Assembly: GCF_910592395.1 (NCBI RefSeq)
Contig: NC_088325.1
Coordinates: 682,001-746,000 of the forward strand
DNA: 64,000 nt
Origin: Lineus longissimus
Lineage: Eukaryota; Nemertea; Pilidiophora; Heteronemertea; Lineidae
Direction: 5' to 3'
The notes beneath the pieces were generated by a model. That model made no database searches. It was not told where the DNA came from and saw only the letters and a list, made by a program, of their open reading frames with translations. Positions 46,299-57,228 of the stretch are shown piece by piece. Within the stretch, counting starts at the first letter, position 1. Each line of letters opens with the position of its first letter. The translations under genes were made by a program, and so were the position numbers.

Positions 46299-47325
46299 GC
46301 TCACCTCATGTGGAGGAAAGATGGATAAAGAGCATGGTATTGTGTCATGTAGTGTTAGGTTTGATGTAGGTCCAAGCAATTACAATTTCCCCAAAATGGC
46401 CAATTTACAGTACATTCGACCTCTGTGACCTTGAAAAGTAGGTCAAATCAAAGAAGACCCGGGTGACACATTGAATGGTTGTTAGAATTAGATGTACCTA
46501 TGATATAAAATTGGTGCCAATCGGGCAAGTCATTACTAGGAATAATGGCATTTTGAAGAATTTAGGATTTGGCCCCCTCCCTGGAGGCCAAACGGCAAAT
46601 CAGATCGCACCAAACTTTGGTACCTAAGATCACCTGACCAAGGGGTACATGTGTACTTAATTTGTGATCAATAGTCATTGCAGTTAAGAAACGTGCCATA
46701 GTTACGGCCTGACGGCGAATTTACGCCATTTGACCTCTGTGACCTTGACAAGAAGGTCAAATTACAAACCTGTGTGACATATACTGTATGGTGGTTAGAT
46801 GTACCCATGATATCAAATTGGTGGCAATCGGGCAAGAAGTTAAGGAATAATCACATTTTTAAGGTTTTTGGATTTTGCCCCCTGGTGGTCAAGTGGTGAA
46901 TCATATTGGACCAAACTTCGGTCCCTGAGATCACCTGACTAAGGGGTAAATGTGTACCAAATTTGGTATCAATAGTCATTGCAGTTTAGAAACGTGCCAT
47001 CGTTACATCCTATCGGCCAATTTACACCATTTGACCTCTGTGACCTTGAAAAGGAGGTCAAATCAAAAACCCGGAGGATATATGATGCACCTTTGCTAGA
47101 AGTACCTACCATATTTTTTTCAAAATTTCCCGACTACTATTAAGGGAGATATTGCATATTTTCACTTTTAACCTTTGGCCCCCTGGTGGCCAAACCATGA
47201 AACGAATCGGATCGAAACTTGGTCTCCAAGGTGTCATTACATAAGGGTACATGTGTACCAAGTTTCAACTCAATAGCTCTAACAGTTACGAAACGTGCCC
47301 TGCTAACGGACGACGGACGACGACG

Positions 47326-47381
<56 letters not shown>

Positions 47382-47432
47382 ACGACGGACGCCACGGTAT
47401 GGGATAAGCTCACCTCTGCTAAGAGGTGAGCT
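46299..47432 (+). mobile_element. 1.1-kb composite repeat with three modules and (GAC)n tail
   Basis: The ends are GCTCACCT (46299) and AGGTGAGC (47424), an 8-base inverted pair. Three modules of about 300-315 bases start near 46418, 46732 and 47033, each opening with GACCTCTGTGACCTTGA. Later shared words are GGCAATCGGGCAAG (modules 1 and 2), CCCCCTGGTGG (modules 2 and 3), AAGGGGTA-ATGTGTAC and GAAACGTGCC. A (GAC)n microsatellite (47308-47392) and a perfect hairpin AGCTCACCTCT-GCTA-AGAGGTGAGCT (47407-47432) follow. It has no coding capacity. From memory, similar GACGAC...GGTGAGCTAAAAA ends occur in molluscan and related genomes; that was not checked here. Confidence 0.75.
47308..47392. repeat. 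(GAC)n microsatellite
   Basis: An almost pure GAC run, with GGAC interruptions at both ends, near the 3' end of the composite repeat. It creates false poly-Asp, poly-Thr and poly-Arg open frames. Confidence 0.98.
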
Positions 47433-49806
47433 AAAAAGCAAACACTGATATATTCAAGCATATCCAGTACATTTTCTGTCGCACGGTGCGGCATCTCCAC
47501 CATTGCGGGTGACGATGAATGCGACACCTTCTCAAACATGTCAAATGTTGGATGTTTTGGACTGATATGCCACCATCATCATGAAATAACTTGTGCTCTT
47601 ATTGACAATCTTCGCAACAGCACCTTTTCTTTGCATCAAAAGTGTCAACAATGACCCTCTTCTACAAAACAAAAGTAACTGATAATTGACATTTGAATAA
47701 TGAAACCTTGATGAATGTGTGACAGTTCAGATGAAGAATCAACAAATGGCAACTAGTCAACACGACAATTCAAAAACAAATAGTTTCACCAAAGTCACTT
47801 CGTCAAGTAGCTAAGCCGGGGAATGTGTCAGTTGTTATTACGTAAAGCCAACACTTCGATACCAAAGAAACCTTAAAATGAACTAGGTCTGTTTGACTCT
47901 CACTTCAAGACCGGTGCTTTTCTCAACTGTGCTAACAACTGTTTTGTTGAGAACCGTTAGTTTGTAAATAGTAGTGTAGAAAATCGGGTTTATGATGTTT
48001 TGTTGGTAAATAAAACACTTTACTGTGGGGTATAGGATACAGCTGATGTTTTACCTTCTGGAGATGCCAGTACTCAGTAGGAAGAATGCAGTGAATGCAA
48101 ATATTTGTCATCCAAAGTTTGTCAACGCGTTTGAAATAATGTGCTCGTCACCTTTTGAGAAGCCTGCATTGCATTACTCTCGGGCCAGAATATCCCAATG
48201 CAGGAACGACAAGCGTCATATTATAGTCATTTATATCATTATCTACCACAATCCTTCTAAGAAAGGCAGGCGTTAATATACGCCACCCTTGAAAACATTG
48301 CACATCGGGACAGAGATCAGCAGCTAGATTTTAGACTTCGTGATTGCTCTGACACAACGTCGATGACGGGACTCAAAGTGGATCAACTGCAGACAGATTG
48401 CATCCAACTCCAGGGGTCCTGTTCTCACAATGCAATCAGCAAGGGCAATTAAATTACGGACAACTTCTCCGACCTTACACCTCTTCAGCGCGACCTATTA
48501 GTCCTAAATTTGTCCTACCCGACCGTTGGTGGGTGACGCCTTTATGTCGGGGATGCTTCTCCCGCTGCGTGCGAGTGGACCGCGTCGGTTAGGGACACAT
48601 CCTGGCGCTTGGACGCGTGCGACCGGACACACGAGTAGAACAGGCTCTGTCTTGAATATTGAAATATGTCCTGTGAAAGGGATGGGATGTCATACCCAAT
48701 ACGAACCATATAATGAACACATAGAATGCCAGCAGAACGACCTCGACATGACATGACCATGAAAAAAACCACAGAACGCTGATAGCCACCAACAGTGTGA
48801 GGTTAGACGGCATGTTTGATTTTAATATGGATATCTTTTGAAAGCTAGTTATTTCCCAATTTCATGAAACGCGAATTTCCTTTGTTCCCCAATCTAGGCC
48901 CGAGCCGCCAATATAATTTGACAATGCCCAAAAACAACGATATTATGTTTTGTTTTTACTAACATGACACAGACAGATTTGAATGCGGATCTGGATCCAG
49001 AACCCAACAGCTTTGTTTATCGTTTGCGATATATAGTCAATCATTGGAACTGATCATGTTTTACTTCAGTGTGTTATGTACAAGGTTATTCGTCAACAAC
49101 ATTTATGTATGTTCTTCTGTTTTGCTGTCGCGTTGAGCTCATTTCAAACCAGCTAGACTGTATATTCCGCAGGGAGTTGAGTTTGAATAAGAATTAACAG
49201 GCCAAAAGCCAGGATGATAATATGGCGGCAACTCGTGAGACGAAACAAATGTGAGTCGAGTACGAGCGCCATAGAAATCCTGAATTATATTAATGGCAAC
49301 TACAGTATGTCGAAAAACGTTTTCAATAATGTCACATTTCTTCATATAGTATCATCGTATTCGCAAGGCTTAGCTTCTTGTTGTGGCTCCAGACTGTCAG
49401 GCTCGACCCCCTACTGTTGTTCTTCAACAACTGTTCCTTCCCATGACGCAATCTACAACGGTAAAGCCGCCGAAGTCACACGGGTTGTAAAGTCAATATT
49501 TTACCCGGGGATCGTGGCAGCTCCGGCCCAATCAGTCACGCCAATGGCAGGTTTGCCGAGCACAATGTCAGTTTGCACAAGTCATCTAAACACTGCTAAT
49601 CACGGCCTATTCAGGCTTATTGATTTCAAAAATGCATGCACACCCGGTCTAACAAAGTTCTGGAGTCGATATTTCCCCCAGGATCACGCAGGGCCACTGC
49701 GACCTTACCAATACCAATAACTATACCCCAGAAAGCATCATTCTTTCAAAATCAATAGCCAAGATCAATTTGATTTTACGAATCAATTTGGGCACTGATT
49801 GTATCT
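47433..49806. other. Intergenic stretch, no gene supported
   Basis: A 168-codon open frame at 49214-49720 shows no domain, signal peptide or repeat. It is close to what chance gives in a window this size. Nothing else is recognised. Confidence 0.45.
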
Positions 49807-49879
49807 GCCCGGCTAGCTCAGTCGGTAGAGCATGGGACTCTTAATCCCAGGGTCGTGGGTTCGGGCCCCACGTTGGGCG
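49807..49879 (+). tRNA. tRNA-Lys(CTT) with A58G T-loop change
   Basis: This is the same 73-base gene as the other two except for one change in the T-loop, TTCGAGC to TTCGGGC. That replaces A58, which normally pairs with T54 and is also an invariant base of the internal B box. Anticodon CTT, the stems and a TTTTT terminator are intact. It may be a weakly transcribed gene or an early pseudogene. Confidence 0.88.
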
Positions 49880-50735
49880 CTTACATTTTTCTTGCATTAC
49901 GAAAGGTTTTCTTCTATTCCAGATATGAAAGCCGACTGTTACGCGCATGTCCGATGTATGATGCCTTCTTTCTCCACAAAAAAATCGCTTTTAACAGTGA
50001 CCAAATCGTTTATATCAAGGCTGCGATATAATCTCGTAGTCCAAGTCGGAGTTGGAGTCAGAAAGTTGCTAAACATCGCTAATATCTTCAAATACATTGT
50101 GGTTTATAGTTCTTCTGATTGCATATCGATCACCTTACAGTCCAGCCTATTGACAGGGTGCCTTCCTACCCTGGGTTACACTCCCCTCGGGCCAGACCAT
50201 GAGATCCGACAGGCGGTAAGCAAATCAAATGCAAACCGCAATAATAAACCTATCAATTATTACCCCAGCCCTGCATTGGCTATTGCACTAAGACCCCGAG
50301 CTCAAAGCTAACATTAATAGCTAGCCATTAATAAGATATCTCTAAATGTCAATTAAAGGGTTGCACCCTCGGGCAAGAATCGTTTAATGCATACTGTAGC
50401 TAAATGATTACGGTCTATGGCTGTAGCCCTACAAATTTGTGTTTGATTTTGCGTTTCGGTGACTTAGGTATGGATAAACTTGACCATACTTAATTATTGA
50501 AAAGCATGACGTGTAGAATTTAGAAGCTATGTCACGCTATCTAAATGAAACACAAAGCCTTCAAAATGGAGGTATATAGGCCCCCAGTGGAAAGTTGACA
50601 ACAACTCTCAATTCATTGCTTGTGGTGTCACTGAAGTCATTACAGTCTTGCGGTATAGGCATAAAAGCAGACTGACTGCTGCATGTAGTTGTTTTGATTT
50701 GGAAGACAGCAAAGATCGCCTTGTAACCCAACGCA
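49880..50735. other. Intergenic stretch, nothing recognised
   Basis: The open frame that begins inside the tRNA and runs to 50311 has no domain and starts in tRNA sequence, so it is not called. Confidence 0.5.
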
Positions 50736-51060
50736 GTTACTGCAGTTTTGCTTTGAAAACACTTAAGTTACTGCAGTTTTGCTTTGAAAACACTTAAGTT
50801 ACTGCAGTTTTGCTTTGAAAGCAGCGCAGACACTGACAGATACTGCAGTTCTGCTTTGAAAGCAGTGCAGATACTGCAGTTTTGCTCTGGAAAGCAGTGC
50901 AGACACTGAGAGATACTACAGTATTGCTGTGTATATCAGTGCAGATACATCATTCCTGCATTGCATTGCTCACAGTGATGTTACTGCAGTTTTATGTTGG
51001 AATCCAATACAGATACTGCAGTTGTAATTTCGAACATCACAGTTGCTGCAGCTTGCTTTT
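50736..51060. repeat. CTGCAG-rich decaying minisatellite
   Basis: Three near-perfect 31-base units (GTTACTGCAGTTTTGCTTTG and on; starts 50736, 50767, 50798) decay into longer, diverged units. These keep ACTGCAGTT(T/C)TGC and GCAGTGCAGA. The CTGCAG palindrome recurs throughout. Confidence 0.9.
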
Positions 51061-53392
51061 GCTGGTAGCCAGCGCAGTAGGCCCTTAAGAGAAGGTTGGC
51101 GGTATTTTTGGTTACATTGCCTATAACACTTTCTGTTGCTAAGACAGTGTGTTTATGCCGAAGCCGCCTAAAATACTGTCATCACTGCATCATAAGAAGT
51201 TGTTTTTTGGCATGCCAACATGCTGAATAACTGCTGAAAAAAATGTGTCATATCATTACTTTGTTTACATAATTGAATTAAACTTCCGACACTAAAACAA
51301 ATATGGTCTCAGATCATGCTGTTGCTGAGCCTGCCTGTATGTACAACATCAGCTTAACCCCTGTCATCATACAAATTGAAGTTGTTCGTTGGCCTGCCAT
51401 CACCAAAACTGGCAAAACACCAAATACAATGTTATAACTGCTATTTAAACGTTTTTACTAGATTCCCACACCGCTTGGGAAAACAGCTCGGGTTGTGAAA
51501 TTCGCCGCCCGACCCCAGGCAAAAAGCGGAGCAAAAACCTCCAAATCCCATGTTTGTTTCGGTTGTTGACGAGGAGGTTTAACTTAAAGATGCCAAGAAA
51601 ACTGTAGCATTAGCCGGACATTACCAGCAAGTTGCCTGCAAGGCGTCCTTGAAGCAATTAGAGAGGAAACGATGAGGAATTCATCCATTTATCTCCTTTA
51701 ATGCCGCACTTGAGCCCTTAAAGGGCGCACCGGATCGGAAGAAATAAATACATGTTACGTGTTGTCATCCGTTTTAGTCTTTTTTCTGGCCAATTCATCT
51801 AGAAGATACAAATCATTTTTTCTAAGTTGTGTTTTATCCCGAGTGTGGGATGTTTGGAATCAGTAAGGGGTTGTGTGAGAACTGTAACAACACCTTCGGG
51901 TAGCTCCTGGTCTTTTCTGAATCGTTTCGTGAGAACGGTGTCTTTTTCGGATGGTCACATCTGCATTCGCACCTTTTCGATGAAAATATCAGAAGGCCTA
52001 CTGGTATGAATCGCATTTGAAACAGTCAAACAAAATCCAATAGGTACGTGGTCATTTTACCGCCAAGCATGTTGCATGATATGCTATTGCAATGACTGAG
52101 CACTACTGAATGGTTTCTTGGGCTAGCTTAAAATCGAAATCAGACATAATTCTACGAATTCAATTCTTCGTTTCGTCTTTTTCTTTGTCGTTATTTTCAT
52201 TATCTTCATGGGAACACAGCGTTTCAGTCTAGGAATGAACTTACTGGTTCGCCTTAGTATTTTAGGCCTACGGACCTGGTTACACGTCGAGTTCTAGCAC
52301 GGTGCCATTTGGGTCCAGTGACTTTCACTGAGTTGATTTTCTCTGAAAAATAGGCAATTACTGTACATTCACCATTGGTCTCAAGAGGACAACTTGTCTT
52401 TCTTAAATCGAACCCAAAACGATCAGAAAAATAGGTGACTGTGAGCTTTGAAGAAGGCTAACAAATCAAACAGCACCCTAACTAATTAACACCTCAAAGT
52501 TCCTTATGAAATAAAAGGCAGATCTGTGAACTTAGCTACAACACTTCTTATTTAATTATAAACCAAGAAGTTCATATTTCAAATAATATTTTCCATCGAA
52601 CGCTAAACGCTTAGCGACGGGAGCAAAGCCGAAGATTACAAAATATATTCAATCAAGAGCCGTGAGAAAGACTCCCAAAAGGTGTAAAACTTTGAAAACT
52701 TGTCAAAACATTGTTTAAAAAATACATTTGAGAAAATTGGCCGTAGCCTTTATCCTTTGTAAAAGCAAACAACGGTAATTTAGACAGCTTTGGAAACAAT
52801 GCATGCAATACCAACAACAATTTGTCAACATGGCTGCCATACCGGAAATCGTCTGATTGGGTCAGCCCCGCAGGGAAATCAACCAGAAAGAATATTGGAC
52901 ATGAAAAACAAAGATGGTGGATGGCAATATTATAAATGCGTTTATGATAAAAAGGGTCGTTTCCTCATTGCTGAGAAAACTAATGCATTCAATTCCTCTG
53001 AGGAAATGTTCGGCACCTTTTAAGGGGATGGTTTATCCAGTTGCTATGATGGAATGGTGTGGTCATTCCCAAACTATAGCATGGTCAGTGGTGCAGGAAG
53101 AATCGCCCAGGCTGGAGAGTGCCTAGCTGAAGGGTACTGATGCAACTGCAAACCCCATCATCTTGGCGGCTAATCCTTCTTACTGATGAACCGATGAAGT
53201 AGAAATTTCAAGAAGGCGTATCTCAAACGAATGTGTGTCCTTTCATTCAGAGTGAAATGGAAGAACCATGGTAGCGAATGGACAAAAGAAGCTAGTAAAA
53301 TCGAGCCGAAATACGATTAGAATACATATTGAGGTTCAAGATGTAGGCACTGAGGTCCTCTTGATGTAGACCTGCCTCAAAGTTCATGGGTG
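51061..53392. other. Intergenic stretch, nothing recognised
   Basis: AT-rich, with short open frames only and no domain, RNA gene or array. Confidence 0.45.
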
Positions 53393-53500
53393 ATATGAAT
53401 AAAGACCAGCAAATGCTTTTATCTAAAACTCCATGTACAATTACACTAGGCCTTTCTGTACAAAATTGAAGTAAAAGCATTTGCTAGACTTTATTCATAT
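53393..53500. mobile_element. Small fold-back element with 29-bp inverted arms
   Basis: The left arm (53393-53421, starting ATATGAATAAAGACCAGC) and right arm (53472-53500, ending AGACTTTATTCATAT) are inverted repeats with 27 of 29 bases matching. They are separated by 50 bases. This is either a tiny MITE or a stable hairpin. Confidence 0.65.
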
Positions 53501-55140
53501 GAGCCATGGTGTGGGATGAGCTAGCATGCAAAGGAAAACAAACACACAACGATTAGTCTAGAACAGTGTCAAACGTTTTAGTTTGTGATACGACCTGAGG
53601 GCCAAACAAAACCCTTCGTATTCCAAAACAACTTCTAGAAATGAAAAAAATATGACCCTTTTTCTTGTTCACCTACTCCTGCCCTTTGAAGGAAAGAAAA
53701 ACCTAGACGCACATCTTGTGATTCTGTTTACACAAACTCAAGTCCAGGACTTTACAAAAACACATACAAAAATATCCCCCGGTTTTTCTTGTTGAAATCC
53801 TCGCCAGGATCCCGAGGGTAGGTTCGGGGATCAGAATATGAGAAGTTATTTCGGCGCTGGTGAGAGATAGGGCGTCATGTTACTGGCATTAGGGTATCAA
53901 CAAACCCCAGGCCAGGGCAAAGTGCTCGGCTTCAAATCCAGGAATGAAGGCATGAGTCTCTCCTTGTATACTCTTCGGGTACATGGACATTGAATGGTGT
54001 CAACAAATGTGTACGAGCGGACATGTAAAGGCGAAAAAACGGGACGAGTATTTGCCAAAATATACTCGACATACATTCTGAGTCCTATAACGTACAAGAA
54101 TACAGTTTACAAAAAGTAAGACATCCGATTTAAATAACAGTGTAACAGCTTCAGATGCCTCGTGGAAAGTGTGTCCGGTCCCATTGTTACAGTGTTATCG
54201 CTGTATCTGATATTGAACAGAACGTCAAGAAAGTGCACGTCCTAATATTAAACAATTTACAGGTGTGTAGCGACCAGTGGGGGTCGGGGCCCGGGAGGGG
54301 CTGAGTCAGTTTTCTGGGCCTGCCAAAGATTTTGGGCTTTTGGGGCATCCACGACACCAAGATGAACCCGCAGCGCTGAATGCCCATTAAACCCAGTTCA
54401 GCATTTGTCCATAATCTCCAAAAACATCTCAAGTGCCTCCTTGAATACGTACACCATAGAGTTTCATTCAATGCACACCAGTACCTCGAATTAAAACTAC
54501 AAGTATTCCTTTCAGGAACTCATCACAGAGATTTAATCTCCAGCAAGTGTCTTTTGAATTGACCATCTTAAAAATTGGTCCCTAAAAGGATTGGTCCTTT
54601 CAAGTCACCGCCCCGACCCTTACACCGGTATGCCTGTGCCAGGGCATCCTTTCTGTAGCCTTCAGTCGTTTCCTGCACTTAGGAAGGGACCAGAATGGAC
54701 CCAATCTTCATGTCAGTTTAAATATACATGTAGTAGAACATATGTTCGGGTCATTAAAAGCCTTTGAGTTTAATTGGTTTTAAATTAGGCCACGTTTGAA
54801 AACTTTAGACCTTGTCCGCCCTATGTTCGAATTCTTTCGACCTTGTCCACCCTCATATGCACTGCTCTACCTCGAAGGGTCAGATGTGTCGGGATGGTTC
54901 GCCCTGGACGTGCTTTCAAGTCAAAGTCAGTGTCCTTTCTTCGAGTGAGTGAACACCTCTCTCATGACCGACCTGGCCCATGATACAGTGGTTGTGATAG
55001 TGTCGTTGGTATTGAATGAACCTAAGTCGTTATCATGTCAATGTGTACGGCGGGAGTCTCAATTCATTGAAAAGTTTTGAACAGCTGAAGGACTGTGAAA
55101 TATCGGGACATATTTGCTTCGTGTATATGTAATACCCATC
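53501..55140. other. Intergenic stretch, nothing recognised
   Basis: No domain-bearing open frame or repeat was identified. Confidence 0.45.
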
Positions 55141-57228
55141 GCTTTCCATTTCCAGCGCATGGCCTGCCATTGCTTTTCATCTCCACTGCAAGGGCTAGGA
55201 TTGCTTTCCATTTCCAGCGCATGGGCTTGCATTGATTGTCATCTCCAGCGCAAGGGTTAGCATTGCTTTCCATTCCCAGCGCATGGCCTGCCATTGCTTT
55301 TCATCTCCGGTGCAAGGGCTAGGATTGCTTTCCATTTCCAGCGCATGGGCTTGCATTGATTGTCATCTCCGGTGCAAGGGCTAGGATTGCTTTCCATTTC
55401 CAGCGCATGGGCTGCCATCGCTTTTCATCTCCGGTGCAAGGGCTAGGATTGCTTTCCATTCCCAGCGCATGGGCTGGCATTGATTGTCATCTCCGGTGCA
55501 AGGGCTAGGATTGCTTTCCATTTCCAGCGCATGGGCTGCCATCGCTTTTCATCTCCGGTGCAAGGGCTAGGATTGCTTTCCATTCCCAGCGCATGGGCTG
55601 GCATTGATTGTCATCTCCGGTGCAAGGGCTAGCATTGCTTTCCATTCCCAGCGCATGGGCTGGCATTGATTGTCATCTCCGGTGCAAGGGCTAGGATTGC
55701 TTTCCATTCCCAGCGCATGGCCTGCCATTGATTGTCATCTCCGGTGCAAGGGCTAGCATTGCTTTCCATTTCCAGCGCATGGGCTGGCATTGAATGTCAT
55801 CTCCAGCGCAAGGGCTAGCATTGCTTTCCATTCCCAGCGCATGGCCTGCCATTGCTTTTCATCTCCGGTGCAAGGGCTAGGATTGCTTTCCATTCCCAGC
55901 GCATGGGCTGGCATTGATTGTCATCTCCGGTGCAAGGGCTAGGATTGCTTTCCATTTCCAGCGCATGGGCTGCCATCGCTTTTCATCTCCGGTGCAAGGG
56001 CTAGGATTGCTTTCCATTCCCAGCGCATGGGCTGGCATTGATTGTCATCTCCAGCGCAAGGGCTAGCATTGCTTTCCATTCCCAGCGCATGGGCTTGCAT
56101 TGATTGTCATCTCCGGTGCAAGGGCTAGGATTGCTTTCCATTTCCAGCGCATGGGCTGGCATTGATTGTCATCTCCAGCGCAAGGGCTAGCATTGCTTTC
56201 CATTTCCAGCGCATGGGCTGGCATTGATTGTCATCTCCGGTGCAAGGGCTAGGATTGCTTTCCATTTCCAGTGCATGGGCTGGCATTGATTGTCATCTCC
56301 GGTGCAAGGGCTAGCATTGCTTTCCATTTCCAGTGCATGGGCTGGCATTGATTGTCATCTCCAGCGCAAGGGCTAGCATTGCTTTCCATTTCCAGTGCAT
56401 GGGCTGGCATTGATTGTCATCTCCAGCGCAAGGGCTAGCATTGCTTTCCATTCCCAGCGCATGGGCTGGCATTGATTGTCATCTCCAGCGCAAGGGCTAG
56501 CATTGCTTTCCATTCCCAGCGCATGGGCTGGCATTGATTGTCATCTCCGGTGCAAGGGCTAGCATTGCTTTCCATTCCCAGCGCATGGGCTGGCATTGAT
56601 TGTCATCTCCGGTGCAAGGGCTAGCATTGCTTTCCATTCCCAGCGCATGGGCTGGCATTGATTGTCATCTCCGGTGCAAGGGCTAGCATTGCTTTCCATT
56701 TCCAGTGCATGGGCTGGCATTGATTGTCATCTCCAGCGCAAGGGCTAGCATTGCTTTCCATTTCCAGCGCATGGGCTGGCATTGATTGTCATCTCCGGTG
56801 CAAGGGCTAGCATTGCTTTCCATTTCCAGCGCATGGGCTGGCATTGATTGTCATCTCCGGTGCAAGGGCTAGCATTGCTTTCCATTTCCAGCGCATGGGC
56901 TGGCATTGATTGTCATCTCCGGTGCAAGGGCTAGGATTGCTTTCCATTTCCAGCGCATGGGCTGGCATTGATTGTCATCTCCAGCGCAAGGGCTAGCATT
57001 GCTTTCCATTTCCAGCGCATGGGCTGGCATTGATTGTCATCTCCAGCGCAAGGGCTAGCATTGCTTTCCATTTCCAGCGCATGGGCTGGCATTGATTGTC
57101 ATCTCCAGCGCAAGGGCTAGCATTGCTTTCCCTTCCAGCGCTTGGGCTGCCATCGCTTTTCATCTCCGGTGCAAGGGCTAGGATTGCTTTCCATTTCCAG
57201 CGCATGGCCTGCCATCGCTTTTCATCTC
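55141..57228. repeat. 62-bp minisatellite, about 33 copies, built from two 31-bp halves
   Basis: The period is exactly 62 bases for most of the array. Half A starts GCTTTCCATTTCCAGCGCAT. Half B starts GATTGTCATCTCCGGTGCAA or GCTTTTCATCTCCGGTGCAA. The halves align base for base at 31 bases and share CAT-TCC-G-GCA-GGGCT-GCATT. The array is therefore an alternating A-B dimer. Half A carries a near-palindrome CCAGCGCATGGGCTGG. Because 62 is not a multiple of three, the frames crossing it shift and are not genes. Confidence 0.98.

Noticed and set aside
47219-47539. Poly-Asp, poly-Thr and poly-Arg frames
   Set aside because: These are translations of the (GAC)n microsatellite in the composite repeat.
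49214-49720. 168-codon open frame upstream of the third tRNA
   Set aside because: It has no recognisable domain, signal peptide, splice border or repeat pattern. A frame of this length is near chance for 64 kb on six frames.
49832-50311. 159-codon frame beginning inside tRNA-Lys
   Set aside because: It starts in tRNA sequence and runs into non-coding DNA. A similar false start occurs at the other plus-strand tRNA.
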